Assembly (NCBI RefSeq): GCF_900184245.1
Contig: NZ_FXXB01000008.1
Span: forward strand, 1,526,146 to 1,590,145
Direction of reading: 5' to 3'
Source of the DNA: Brachybacterium massiliense
Lineage (GTDB): Bacteria; Actinomycetota; Actinomycetes; Actinomycetales; Dermabacteraceae
DNA length: 64,000 nt
Position 1 is the first letter of the stretch, and every line of letters starts with the position of its first letter. A program made the position numbers and the translations under genes. Below are positions 26,170 to 41,172 of the stretch, piece by piece. The notes below the pieces were generated by a model. The model did no database searches and was not told the DNA's origin. It saw nothing but the letters and a program-made list of their open reading frames with translations.

Positions 26170-26780
26170 ATGTTCACCGGAATCATCGAAGAGCTCGGCA
26201 CCGTCGAGTCGCTCAGCCACGGCACCGACCCCACCCGGGTGCGGATCCGCTCCCCGCGCGTGCTCGAGGGCATCTCCCTCGGCGACTCGATCGCCGTCAA
26301 CGGCTGCTGCCTCACCGTCACCGCGCACGAGGGCGAGCTGTGGAGCGCCGACGTCATCGCCACCACCCTCGAGGCCACCGCGCTCGGCGAGCTCACCGCC
26401 GGCGACCGCGTCAACCTCGAACGCTGCGTGCGGGCCGACGGCCGGCTCGACGGGCACATCGTGCAGGGCCACGTCGACGGGGTCGGCGAGGTGGTCGGCC
26501 GTGAGGAGCAGGACGGCACCACTCTGCTGCGCCTCGCCCTGCCCGAGGGGCTCGCGAGGTACGTGGTCGCCAAGGGCTCCCTCGCGGTGGACGGTGTGAG
26601 CCTCACCGTCGCCGCGATCGACGGCGACGAGGTCACCATCGGCCTGATCCCCGAGACCCTCGCCCGCACCACCCTGGGCCGCCGCGGCCTGGGCGAGCGG
26701 GTGAACCTCGAGGTGGACGTGCTCGCGAAGTACGTCGAGAAGCTCACCGCGAGCCTGCTCCCCGGGGCGGAGCAGAGCCG

Positions 26781-26784
<4 letters not shown>
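26170..26784 (+). CDS. ribE: Riboflavin synthase alpha subunit
   Basis: Makes riboflavin from two 6,7-dimethyl-8-ribityllumazine molecules. 204 residues with the duplicated lumazine-binding fold: MFTGIIEELGTVESLSH and the internal repeat GHIVQGHVDGVGEVVG; conserved INGCCLTV-type segments appear as IAVNGCCLTVTA and LAVDGVSLTVAA. It starts 15 bp after ribD and overlaps ribBA (ATGA). Confidence 0.96.
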
Positions 26785-30980
<4,196 letters not shown>

Positions 30981-31067
30981 CGTCGGCCCCCGGGGCGGCG
31001 CCGGCCCGCCCGCGCGCCCCCGGGGACCCCAGACACCAACGGCCCCACCGGAAAGGCCTCCCACACC

Positions 31068-33854
<2,787 letters not shown>

Positions 33855-33857
33855 TCC

Positions 33858-34412
33858 GTGAGCACCAGTGACGCCAAGACTGCGCCCGGGTCCGCCGACC
33901 CGGCGGAGTCCACCACACAGCTCCCGGCCTTCGACAGCGGCTCCTCCCCGGCGGAGCCGATGGGCAGCGGCCGAGGCTCCGCCGCCAAGGGCGCCAGCCG
34001 CAGCCCGCGCCGCACCTCCGGTGCCGCGAGTCCGGCCGAGGCCGCGCCCCGCGGCCCCCGCCGCGTGCGGCTGACCCTCGCGCGGCTGGACCCGTTCTCG
34101 GTGATGAAGCTGTCCTTCCTGGCCGCGATCGCCATCGGCATCGCGACCGTGATCGCGGTGATCCTGCTGTGGAACCTGGTCGAGGCGATCGGCCTGTGGG
34201 GCCAGATCGACCAGCTGGGCCGGGACATCAACGGCGGCGATCCGCTGCCCTTCATGGAGTTCTTCAGCTTCTCGAAGATGACCAGCTACGGCACCATCGT
34301 GGCGGTGGTGAACGTCGTGATCATCACCGCGCTCGGCACGCTCATGGCCTTCCTGTACAACCTGGTGGCGGCGCTGCTGGGCGGGCTGAAGATGACCTTC
34401 ACCGACGAGTGA
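33858..34412 (+). CDS. DUF3566 membrane protein
   Basis: 184 residues from GTG 33858, three bases after gyrA. A disordered Ser/Pro/Arg-rich N-terminus (~65 residues) precedes the DUF3566 domain: RRVRLTLARLDPFSVMKLSF, a membrane helix (AIAIGIATVIAVILLWNLV), SFSKMTSYGTIVAVVNVVII and a second helix. The family sits immediately after gyrA in nearly all actinobacteria (Rv0007-like) and is linked to the cell-division/envelope machinery in mycobacteria; its biochemical role is not settled. Confidence 0.92.
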   Translation: MSTSDAKTAPGSADPAESTTQLPAFDSGSSPAEPMGSGRGSAAKGASRSPRRTSGAASPAEAAPRGPRRVRLTLARLDPFSVMKLSFLAAIAIGIATVIAVILLWNLVEAIGLWGQIDQLGRDINGGDPLPFMEFFSFSKMTSYGTIVAVVNVVIITALGTLMAFLYNLVAALLGGLKMTFTDE

Positions 34413-34424
34413 CCCCCTCAGACC

Positions 34425-34453
34425 GCCGCCGGACATCGCTGATGTCCGGCGGC
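34425..34453 (+). terminator. Terminator after the gyrB-gyrA-DUF3566 operon
   Basis: GCCGCCGGACATC (34425-34437) pairs perfectly with GATGTCCGGCGGC (34441-34453) around a GCT loop, 12 bp after the DUF3566 stop; followed by GTCGTCGTG. Confidence 0.85.
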
Positions 34454-34495
34454 GTCGTCGTGTCCGGGTCGCGGCGTGCGCGGTGGTGAACTTTC

Positions 34496-34541
34496 GCGGC
34501 CTGAGGACTGATACGGACTCGATGATCGGTCCTCAGGCCGC
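34496..34541. repeat. Second inverted repeat between DUF3566 and ybaK
   Basis: GCGGCCTGAGGAC (34496-34508) and GTCCTCAGGCCGC (34529-34541) are perfect 13-bp arms with a 20-bp loop. It lies between convergent genes and could terminate ybaK, but the loop is long for a simple terminator. Confidence 0.6.
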
Positions 34542-34584
34542 AGAAGTCGGCCGCTGTGTCGTGCAGCCGAGCCGCGGCGCGAGC

Positions 34585-35064
34585 TCAGTTGCCCTGGACC
34601 TCGGTGACATCCGCGACCTGCGCCGCGAGATGGGCGAGCGCCGCCTCGGCGGGCACCGTCGCCGCGACGCCGTGCGCCCCGGCGCCCAGCGAGATCCGGC
34701 GCCGCGCATCTCCCGTGAGCGAGGCGTCGGCAACGACGGGCCACGCGGTGCTCGCGCCGAAGGGGGTGATGGTGCCGCGCTCGTAGCCGGTGACCTGCAT
34801 GGCCACGTCCTTGTCCGGCATGGACAGGCGGTTCACGTTCAGCAGCGCCCGCAGCTTCGGCCAGGAGATCTCCCGGTCGCCGGGCACCAGCACGAAGAGG
34901 AAGTCGTCGTCGGCCCGCCGCACCACCAGGGTCTTGATCAGGTCGCGGGGCTCGACCCCGCGTGCGGCCGCGGCCTCGGCGAGAGAGCCCACCCGGCCGT
35001 GCCGGGTGATCTCGTAGGGAAGGCCCGAGGCCTCGAGGGCGTCGATCGCGCGCTGTTCGCTCAT
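34585..35064 (-). CDS. ybaK: YbaK/EbsC-type aminoacyl-tRNA deacylase
   Basis: 159 residues from ATG 35064. It has the YbaK/ProX editing fold: LPYEITRHGRVGSLAEAAAA, IKTLVVRRADDDFLFVLVPG (with the conserved lysine), and the later GYERGTITPFGASTAWPVVA motif. The family hydrolyses mischarged tRNA such as Cys-tRNA(Pro). Substrate specificity cannot be read from sequence alone. It is inserted, with the next gene, between DUF3566 and the tRNA-Ile/tRNA-Ala pair that normally follows gyrA. Confidence 0.88.
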   Translation of the reverse strand: MSEQRAIDALEASGLPYEITRHGRVGSLAEAAAARGVEPRDLIKTLVVRRADDDFLFVLVPGDREISWPKLRALLNVNRLSMPDKDVAMQVTGYERGTITPFGASTAWPVVADASLTGDARRRISLGAGAHGVAATVPAEAALAHLAAQVADVTEVQGN

Positions 35065-35160
35065 GCTCCCAGCGTAGAGCCGCCTCCGGCGGGCCGCTGC
35101 TCGATAGGGTCGAGGGATGCCCTCTGCGAGCCCCGACGCCCCCGCACGCCCCGACCCTCG

Positions 35161-35874
35161 GTGAGCTCGGCGCTGCTGCTCGGCAGCGGCGTGGTGGACC
35201 TCGAGTCGCCGCGCGAGGTCGAGGCGCCCAGCGAGGAGCTCGCGCAGGCGCTCGTGGACACCGCCGCGATCGAACAGGCCCTCGAGCAGGAGGGCGCACT
35301 GCCCTTGTCCGAGCGCACCCTCGTGGTCGCGGTCGGCTCCAACCAGACCCCGCGCACGATCGCCCGCAAGTACCGCCGCTCGGGCCAGGACCTCCCGGTG
35401 ACCACGCCGTTCGTGCGCTGCACCGTGCACGACCTGGCCGTCGGCCATGTCGCCCACATCGCCGCGCCCGGCTACGTGCCCGCAGCCCCCTATCGCGCGA
35501 AGGGGCAGCGGATGGAGCTGGTGGCGACCTGGTTCGATGAGGAGCAGCTCGCGGTGGTCGACGAGACCGAGCCGAACTACCACCGCCTCCGCCTGCGCGC
35601 CGAGGACTTCCCCCTTACCCTCGCCACCGGTGACCGGCCCGCCCACTTCGACGTCTACGCCTCCCGCTGGGGCGTGCTCACCGACGGCGAGCAGCCGATC
35701 CCGCTGCGCCACCGTCAGCAGGAGCTGTTCGACGAGCTGGTCGCCCTCACCGACTCCCCGCTGACCCGCGGGGACGCGGCACAGGTGTGCGAGGCCCTCG
35801 CCGCCGACCACGAGGCGCTGCACCGCCTGGTCACCGAGCACGGCCTTGTGGCCCGGGACGGTCTGCCGCGCTGA
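35161..35874 (+). CDS. Conserved hypothetical protein
   Basis: 237 residues from GTG 35161, the only plausible in-frame start before the conserved part; a 15-codon reading frame (ATG 35117) ends on it. Segments include TLVVAVGSNQTPRTIARKYR, HDLAVGHVAHIAAPGYVPAA, MELVATWFDEEQLAVVDETE and YHRLRLRAED. The GSNQTP motif faintly recalls the YGSN motif of gamma-glutamylcyclotransferase-like folds, but I would not assign that. No membrane helix or signal peptide. Cytoplasmic; function unknown. It sits upstream of tRNA-Ile with 140 bp between. Confidence 0.75.
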   Translation: MSSALLLGSGVVDLESPREVEAPSEELAQALVDTAAIEQALEQEGALPLSERTLVVAVGSNQTPRTIARKYRRSGQDLPVTTPFVRCTVHDLAVGHVAHIAAPGYVPAAPYRAKGQRMELVATWFDEEQLAVVDETEPNYHRLRLRAEDFPLTLATGDRPAHFDVYASRWGVLTDGEQPIPLRHRQQELFDELVALTDSPLTRGDAAQVCEALAADHEALHRLVTEHGLVARDGLPR

Positions 35875-36017
35875 GCGGACGAGATCCCGGTGGATTCTGC
35901 GAGGCGCCGCTGTGACCTCGGAAACAACCGCGGGTGCGGGTTGGACGGCACGCCCCGCGGCGCGGTAACGTAGTCCGTCGGTGGCTGACACCGGTATTGT
36001 TCCCAGATCAGCCCCAC

Positions 36018-36091
36018 GGGCCTATAGCTCAGTCGGTTAGAGCGCTGTCCTGATAAGACAGAGGTCACTGGTTCAAGTCCAGTTAGGCCCA
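36018..36091 (+). tRNA. tRNA-Ile (GAT)
   Basis: Full cloverleaf: acceptor GGGCCTA/TAGGCCC, D-loop AGCTCAGTCGGTTAGAGC, anticodon loop CTGATAA with GAT at 36052-36054, and T-arm CTGGTTCAAGTCCAG. Discriminator A at 36091; the CCA end is not encoded. Confidence 0.97.
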
Positions 36092-36112
36092 CTTCGAGGA
36101 TCGGAGGGACTC

Positions 36113-36298
36113 ATGAAGAAGTTCATCACCACCGTGGCCGTCCTGATCGGGACGTCCGTCGCGGGGATCCTCACCTGGCGGAAGATCGAGTCGGATCGCC
36201 TCCGCAACGATCTGTGGAGCGAGGCCGAGCGGGTCTCCGCCGAGCAGGACGCCGCCGCTGCGAAGCAGGCGCAGGCCGCTCCCGCAGCTCGCGGTTGA
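36113..36298 (+). CDS. DLW-39 family small protein
   Basis: 61 residues: MKKFITTVAVLIGTSVAGIL, then TWRKIESDRLRNDLWSEAER and an Ala/Gln-rich tail. One N-terminal membrane helix. The NDLW motif is the hallmark of the DLW-39 family, tiny proteins encoded next to tRNA-Ile/Ala after gyrA in actinobacteria. Good ribosome site (GGAGGGA). Function unknown. Confidence 0.88.
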   Translation: MKKFITTVAVLIGTSVAGILTWRKIESDRLRNDLWSEAERVSAEQDAAAAKQAQAAPAARG

Positions 36299-36322
36299 CG
36301 TAGTATCGGGACAACCGAATAT

Positions 36323-36398
36323 GGGGACTTAGCTCAGTTGGTAGAGCGGTAGCTTTGCAAGCTTCAGGTCAGGGGTTCGACCCCCCTAGTCTCCACCA
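36323..36398 (+). tRNA. tRNA-Ala (TGC)
   Basis: Acceptor GGGGACT/AGTCTCC, D-loop AGCTCAGTTGGTAGAGC, anticodon loop TTTGCAA with TGC at 36356-36358, T-arm AGGGGTTCGACCCCCCT. Discriminator A 36395 and an encoded CCA at 36396-36398 that also begins the terminator stem. Confidence 0.97.
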
Positions 36399-36447
36399 CA
36401 GCGATGAGGCCCTCTCCCGGGAACGGGGGAGGGCCTCATCGCTGTGG
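36396..36447 (+). terminator. Long terminator hairpin after tRNA-Ala
   Basis: Left arm 36396-36418 (CCACAGCGATGAGGCCCTCT, then CCC) pairs with 36425-36447 over 23 bp with one mismatch. The stem begins with the CCA of the tRNA. The remaining ~210 bp up to the ABC genes show no believable gene. Confidence 0.85.
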
Positions 36448-36656
36448 TGACTCCTGCTCAGCGCGGCCGGAGCCCCTCCTCATCAGGCCAATGCGACGGC
36501 GACCCCACCGTCGAGCCGAACCCGAACCTGCGCCCACTCAAGGGGCCGCTGTACGCCGTGTGCATCGTGCGCTCGGACCTCGGCACGGCCTCGTGTTCGG
36601 GCACATCGCCGCACAGGACAAGGCCTGACGGCGGGCGGCCGTGGCGGCCTGAGCGC

Positions 36657-37427
36657 TCATGCGCCGACGGGAGATTCCTGGGGATCCATGATCCGCCCGT
36701 CGCGCAGGCGGATCACCTGATCGGCGTCGGCGGCGAACTCGTCGTCGTGGGTGACCATCACGGTCGCGACCGACAGCTCCCTCGTCACACCGACCAGCAG
36801 CTGCACGATCGAGCGGGCCCGGTCATGATCGAGGGCGCTGGTGGGCTCATCGACCAGCAGCACCGCCGGGCGGGTGAACAGGGCACGGGCGATGTTCACC
36901 CGCTGGCGCTGCCCGCCGGAGAGCTCGTGGGGCAGACGGCGCGCGTATTCGGCCATCCCCACCCGCTCGAGCAGCTCGGCGGCCCGCTCCTGCTGGGCAC
37001 GCAGACGCCTCCCGCGCAGGCCGCCCAGATGGCCGGTGACCAGCAGCTGGTCGGCCACAGACAGGGCGGGCAGCAGGTTCGGCTGCTGGAAGACGACGCC
37101 GATCCGTTCCCGGCGCAGCTCGGTGCGGCGGCGCTCGCCTAGCGCGGTGAGGTCGGTGCCGTCGACCAGCACTCGACCCTGCTCGGGCACCACCAGGCCG
37201 GCGGCGACGCTCAGCAGCGTGGACTTGCCCGAGCCGGAGGGGCCCAGCACTACCGCGAACTCGCCGCGGTCCACGGCGACGTCGGCGCTGTCCAGGGCGG
37301 TGGCGATGCGCGGGCTGCCGTCGGCCTCTCGCCCGTCGGGATAGGTCACGCGCACGGCCTCGAGCTGGAGCGCTGAGGGAGCGGAGCGGGTGGTGCGGTC
37401 GGTGCGTGCGGTGGCGGTCGTGGTCAT
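36657..37427 (-). CDS. ABC transporter ATP-binding protein (MacB/LolD type)
   Basis: 256 residues with Walker A LGPSGSGKSTLLSVAAG, Q-loop VVFQQPNLLP, signature LSGGQRQRVNIARALF, Walker B VLLVDEPTSALD and the switch histidine in VMVTHDDEFA. It pairs with the FtsX-like permease encoded just upstream. The MacB/LolD-like class usually exports peptides, antibiotics or lipoproteins. The divergent histidine kinase/response regulator suggests stress- or antibiotic-induced expression. Substrate unknown. Confidence 0.92.
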   Translation of the reverse strand: MTTTATARTDRTTRSAPSALQLEAVRVTYPDGREADGSPRIATALDSADVAVDRGEFAVVLGPSGSGKSTLLSVAAGLVVPEQGRVLVDGTDLTALGERRRTELRRERIGVVFQQPNLLPALSVADQLLVTGHLGGLRGRRLRAQQERAAELLERVGMAEYARRLPHELSGGQRQRVNIARALFTRPAVLLVDEPTSALDHDRARSIVQLLVGVTRELSVATVMVTHDDEFAADADQVIRLRDGRIMDPQESPVGA

Positions 37428-37430
37428 GGG

Positions 37431-38510
37431 TCAGTTCCCTCCCAGGGCGAGCAGCGGATCGATACGGGTGACGCGACGGGTGGCGAGCACGGAGCCGAGC
37501 AGACCGATCATCAGCACTCCCGCCACGGGCAGGAGCACGGTCACGGCGGAGGCCTCGAAGGGGGCGACGGTCGAGAGCGCAGCGCCACCCGCCCCGCCGA
37601 CGATCCCGCCCACGGCCGCGCCGACGGCCAGCAGGATCGCCGCCTGACCGACGGTGTCGCGCAGCACGTACCGGGCGGTCGCGCCCAGGGCGCGCAGCAC
37701 CGCGATGTCACGGGTGCGCTGGATGGTCCACACGGACAGGAAAGCGACCGTGACCAGAGCGGAGATCCCGTAGAGGAACGCCTGGATGAGGGTCAGGGAG
37801 CCGTTCTCCGAGGAGTAGGAGGGCAGGGCCTGCAGCGACTCGGCGACGGTGACGGCGCGGGTGCCGGTGGCCTCGGCGACGGCGTCCGCAGCCGCGTCGG
37901 AGGCATCGCCGTCGGCCCGCACCAGCAGGGCGGAGCCGGCGGTGTCCTCGGCCTGGTGGGCGAGGGTGCGGAAGGAGTCGACGTGCACGTAGCCGACGGG
38001 GGAGTGGGAGTACCAGTCGGTGGGGACGGCGCCGATGACGGTGAGCTCGCGACCGTTGACGCTCACCGCGTCCCCCGAGGTGACGCCGAGATCGGCGGCG
38101 ATCTGCTCGGGCAGCAGCACCTCGCCCTCCTGCGGCGCGGAGGGCAGGGACGCGGCGACCTGACCATCCGGGGCGGTGCCGAACAGGGCCAGGGAGGTCA
38201 CCGCGGAGTCGGTCTCGATCCGCATCTGTCCCACGGAGAGCGGCTCGGTCTCCAGACCGGTCGTCCCGTCCCAGGCCGCGGCCTGGTCGGAGTCCACCTG
38301 GGAGTCCGACCAGGAGATCTCCTCCCCCAGGGTGGGGGTGAGCACGATCCGGTCCGCAGGCAGCGCCTCGATCGCGGAGATGTTCTGGTGGGCGAGGCCT
38401 CGGGTGAGGCCGGTCAGCAGCACCAGCAGCAGGGTGAGCAGGGCGATCACGCCGATCATGAGCGCGAATCTGCCTTTGGCATGGACGATGTCCTTGAGTG
38501 CGACGAACAT
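37431..38510 (-). CDS. ABC transporter permease (FtsX/MacB family)
   Basis: 359 residues from ATG 38510 with GGATGGAGG upstream. Topology is one N-terminal helix (FALMIGVIALLTLLLVLLTG), a large exported domain of ~190 residues, then three C-terminal helices (FLYGISALVTVAFLSVWTIQ; AAILLAVGAAVGGIVGGAGG; VTVLLPVAGVLMIGLLGSVL). Between them is the cytoplasmic loop RTRDIAVLRALGATARYVLR characteristic of the family. Four bases separate it from the ATPase gene, so they form one operon and one mechanotransmission-type transporter. Confidence 0.92.
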   Translation of the reverse strand: MFVALKDIVHAKGRFALMIGVIALLTLLLVLLTGLTRGLAHQNISAIEALPADRIVLTPTLGEEISWSDSQVDSDQAAAWDGTTGLETEPLSVGQMRIETDSAVTSLALFGTAPDGQVAASLPSAPQEGEVLLPEQIAADLGVTSGDAVSVNGRELTVIGAVPTDWYSHSPVGYVHVDSFRTLAHQAEDTAGSALLVRADGDASDAAADAVAEATGTRAVTVAESLQALPSYSSENGSLTLIQAFLYGISALVTVAFLSVWTIQRTRDIAVLRALGATARYVLRDTVGQAAILLAVGAAVGGIVGGAGGAALSTVAPFEASAVTVLLPVAGVLMIGLLGSVLATRRVTRIDPLLALGGN

Positions 38511-38569
38511 GCCTCCATCCCACCTGGATCCTCGGCCGGCCACATCGCCCGGCCCGGCCGGTCCGCGCT

Positions 38570-38583
38570 CGTCCTTTTGGACG
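38570..38583. promoter_or_regulatory. Candidate response-regulator operator
   Basis: CGTCCTTTTGGACG is an inverted repeat (CGTCC-TTTT-GGACG) in the 108-bp divergent region between the ABC permease and the histidine kinase. Its position suits autoregulation by the NarL-type regulator encoded here; no experimental site is known to me. Confidence 0.45.
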
Positions 38584-38618
38584 ATGCTCGAGGTGGGCGG
38601 CGCCCGTAGGGTGTCGGC

Positions 38619-39887
38619 GTGAGAGATGACCAGCTGCTCGAGGAGCCCGCCGAGGCGGCGCACCGCGCCTCCTCGACGATGGCCGCGATGCTGCGCGGGG
38701 CGATGCACGTGGCCTTCTCGGTGCTTCCCGCGCTCGGCGCGGTGCGGGCGATCGACGGGGAGGGCGTGCCCGCGCTCGCCGCGCTCCTCGCCGCCGCCGC
38801 GGTGATCGTGAGCTATGCGATCGGCTCGCGTCTGGCGCTGCGCCGCCGCTGGGCCCCGTACAGCGCGGGCAGCGATCCGCTGCTGCCCTCGCGAGGCGGG
38901 GTGCTCGTCCTGACCCTGGCGTGGATGGCCGCGACGCTCGTCTCCTCCGCCTTCGTGTGGATCGCCTTCCCGCTGTTCTTCCTGGTGCTGTTCGCCCTCG
39001 GCCCGGTGAGCGGTCTGCTCGCGCTGGCCGGGGTGACGCTCTGGGCGATCCTCGCGCCCCTGCTCGCCCATGAGCAGAGCGGGCTGGGGGCCGGGGAGAT
39101 CCTCGGACCGCTGGTGGGAGCGGTGTTCTCGGTCATCGCCCATGCGGTGTACCGTCGGCTGCTGCTCGAGACCGAGCGCAGCCGGGCGCTCGTGGTGCGC
39201 CTGCGCGCCGCCCAGGCGGAGCTGGCAGATTCCGAGCGCCGCAAGGGGATCGCCGAGGAGCGTCAGCGCCTGGGCCAGGACATCCATGACACCCTCGCCC
39301 AGGGCCTGAACTCGATCGTCCTGATGAGCCGCGGCGCAGGAGCCGCGCATCCTGCGGCGGCCGAGGAGTTCGCCCGCATCGAACGGACCGCGCGCGAGAA
39401 CCTCGCCGACGCCCGCCACCTGGTGCGCGACCTCGCCGACCGGGCCGGGCGCAGCGGCCTCGAACAGGCCCTGCGCGAGGTGCTCATCCGGGTGCAGCAG
39501 CAGGGGGAGGGCACCGTGTGGGAGCTGCGTGTGGACGGCACCTCGCGCGAGCTGGACCCCGAGCAGGTCGAGACGCTGCACCGGGCCGCCCAGTCCCTCG
39601 TCGCGAACGTCCAGCAGCACGCCGAGGCGGCCCACTGCGTGCTCACCCTGGCCTGGTGGCCGGACCGGGTGAGCCTCGACGTGGTGGACGACGGGCGCGG
39701 ATTCGACCCCGCCGCCGCTCGTCCAGGACACGACGGCGGTGACGGCCTGCGCCTGCTGCGCCGCCGCCTCGCCCGCGCCGGCGGCGAGGTGAGCATCGAC
39801 TCCGCCCCCGGTGAGGGGACGACGGTCGGTCTGACCCTGCCCACCGCTCCGCTCACCGCCGCCCAGGAGCAGGAGGGGTCTCGGTGA
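38619..39887 (+). CDS. Sensor histidine kinase (HisKA_3 type)
   Basis: 422 residues from GTG 38619. About five N-terminal membrane helices (ALLAAAAVIVSYAIGSRLAL and FPLFFLVLFALGPVSGLLAL are the clearest), a coiled-coil region, then the phospho-acceptor motif RLGQDIHDTLAQGLNSIVLM and a compact ATPase (LVANVQQHAEAAHC, DVVDDGRGFDPAA, GGDGLRLLRRRLARAGG). It overlaps the response regulator gene by 4 bp. With almost no extracytoplasmic loop it resembles intramembrane-sensing DesK/LiaS-like kinases that control adjacent ABC exporters. Confidence 0.93.
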   Translation: MRDDQLLEEPAEAAHRASSTMAAMLRGAMHVAFSVLPALGAVRAIDGEGVPALAALLAAAAVIVSYAIGSRLALRRRWAPYSAGSDPLLPSRGGVLVLTLAWMAATLVSSAFVWIAFPLFFLVLFALGPVSGLLALAGVTLWAILAPLLAHEQSGLGAGEILGPLVGAVFSVIAHAVYRRLLLETERSRALVVRLRAAQAELADSERRKGIAEERQRLGQDIHDTLAQGLNSIVLMSRGAGAAHPAAAEEFARIERTARENLADARHLVRDLADRAGRSGLEQALREVLIRVQQQGEGTVWELRVDGTSRELDPEQVETLHRAAQSLVANVQQHAEAAHCVLTLAWWPDRVSLDVVDDGRGFDPAAARPGHDGGDGLRLLRRRLARAGGEVSIDSAPGEGTTVGLTLPTAPLTAAQEQEGSR

Positions 39888-40525
39888 GCATCGGCGTGAT
39901 GATGGTCGATGACCACCCCGTGGTCCGGGCCGGGCTGCGAGCACTGTTCGAGGCCGACGAGGGCATCGAGGTGGTCGCGGAGGTCTCCTCCGGTGCCGAG
40001 GCGCTGCGGGTGCTCGGCGAGCTCGCCGCCGGCGAGGCCGGGCTGCCGGACCTGGTGCTGATGGACCTGAACCTCGGGGAGGGCAGCGGCGGGATCGAGA
40101 CCACCCGCGCCGTGCGCGCGAGGCACCCGGGGGTGCAGGTGCTCGCGGTGACCACCTTCGACGCGGAGGCGGACATCGTCGGGGCGCTCGAGGCCGGGGC
40201 GACCGGCTACGTGCTCAAGGACTCGCCCACCGAGGCGCTGCTCGACGCCGCCCGGGAGGCCGCCGCCGGGCGCAGCGTGCTCTCCCCCGAGGTGCAGCAG
40301 CGTCTGGTGCAGCGCATGACCAGCCCGCACACCGCCCTGTCACCGCGCGAGAGCGAGATCCTCGAGGCCCTCGCCACCGGTGCGACGAACCGCGAGGTGG
40401 CCAAGCGCCTGTTCATCTCCGAGTCCACGGTCAAGACCCATCTGGTCCACCTCTACGACAAGCTCGGCGTGGACAGCCGCACCGCCGCGCTGCGCGTGGC
40501 CCGGGAACGCCGGCTGATCCGCTGA
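39884..40525 (+). CDS. NarL/LuxR-family response regulator
   Basis: 213 residues. Receiver domain with acidic pocket MMVDDHPVVRAGL, phospho-acceptor Asp in LVLMDLNLGEG and conserved Lys in GYVLKDSPTE. The LuxR-type DNA-binding domain is LSPRESEILEALATGATNRE, then VAKRLFISESTVKTHLVHLY. Coupled to the upstream kinase; likely controls the divergent ABC operon (inference). Confidence 0.95.
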   Translation: MSIGVMMVDDHPVVRAGLRALFEADEGIEVVAEVSSGAEALRVLGELAAGEAGLPDLVLMDLNLGEGSGGIETTRAVRARHPGVQVLAVTTFDAEADIVGALEAGATGYVLKDSPTEALLDAAREAAAGRSVLSPEVQQRLVQRMTSPHTALSPRESEILEALATGATNREVAKRLFISESTVKTHLVHLYDKLGVDSRTAALRVARERRLIR

Positions 40526-40583
40526 CCTGCTGCTCCGCTCAGTGCCTGCCCGCTCAGCTCGTGCCCGCTCAGCTCCTGACCGC

Positions 40584-41012
40584 TCAGTCGGTGCGCAGCG
40601 AGCTGAACAGCAGGCTGGTCTGGGTGGAGTTCACGCCCGGGATCGCGCGGATCCGCTCGAGCACCAGATCGAACTCGGAGAGGTTGCGGCAGCGGATGTG
40701 GATCACCAGGTCCCAGGTGCCGGTAGTCGAGTGGAGCTGCTCGATCTCCGGATAGCCGCGCAGCTCGTGGACGATGTCGTGATTGCGGCGGGTGTCCGTG
40801 GCCACCAGCATCACCCCGCGCACCGAGTCCTGCTCCACGTCGCCGCTGACCCGGATCGTGAATCCCTCGATCACGCCGTTGCCCACCAGGCGATCAATCC
40901 GGGAGGTCACGGTCGAGCGATTGACGCCGAGCTCGCGGGCGAGCACCGCCACCGGGGTGCGGCTGTCGGAGCGCAGAAGGGCGATGAGGCGGTAGTCGAG
41001 ATCGTCGAGCAC
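40584..41012 (-). CDS. Lrp/AsnC-family transcription regulator
   Basis: 142 residues from GTG 41012. N-terminal helix-turn-helix (LDDLDYRLIALLRSDSRTPV, VNRSTVTSRIDRLVGNGVIE) and a RAM ligand-binding domain (HSTTGTWDLVIHIRCRNLSE). It is divergent from a LysE-type exporter gene, the common arrangement in which an Lrp-type protein senses an amino acid and switches on its exporter. Starts upstream of GTG 41012 lack conservation with the family. Confidence 0.92.
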   Translation of the reverse strand: MLDDLDYRLIALLRSDSRTPVAVLARELGVNRSTVTSRIDRLVGNGVIEGFTIRVSGDVEQDSVRGVMLVATDTRRNHDIVHELRGYPEIEQLHSTTGTWDLVIHIRCRNLSEFDLVLERIRAIPGVNSTQTSLLFSSLRTD

Positions 41013-41172
41013 GCAGTCAGCGTAACGCCACCGAGCAGAATGCTGGAACAGTGGGCGTTCTGCCCGCATCCAGGCGATTGCGGCGCCGCATCGACGACCT
41101 CTACCTTCTGTCTTGGCCCAGGTGAGGGTGTGGTTCCGGGAGCTCTTCCCGCTGAGTGTCCAAGGTGGCGAA

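Noticed and set aside
36404-37142. Open frames starting between the tRNA-Ala terminator and the ABC genes
   Set aside because: They begin in the terminator hairpin or run antisense to the ABC ATPase; no family resemblance.
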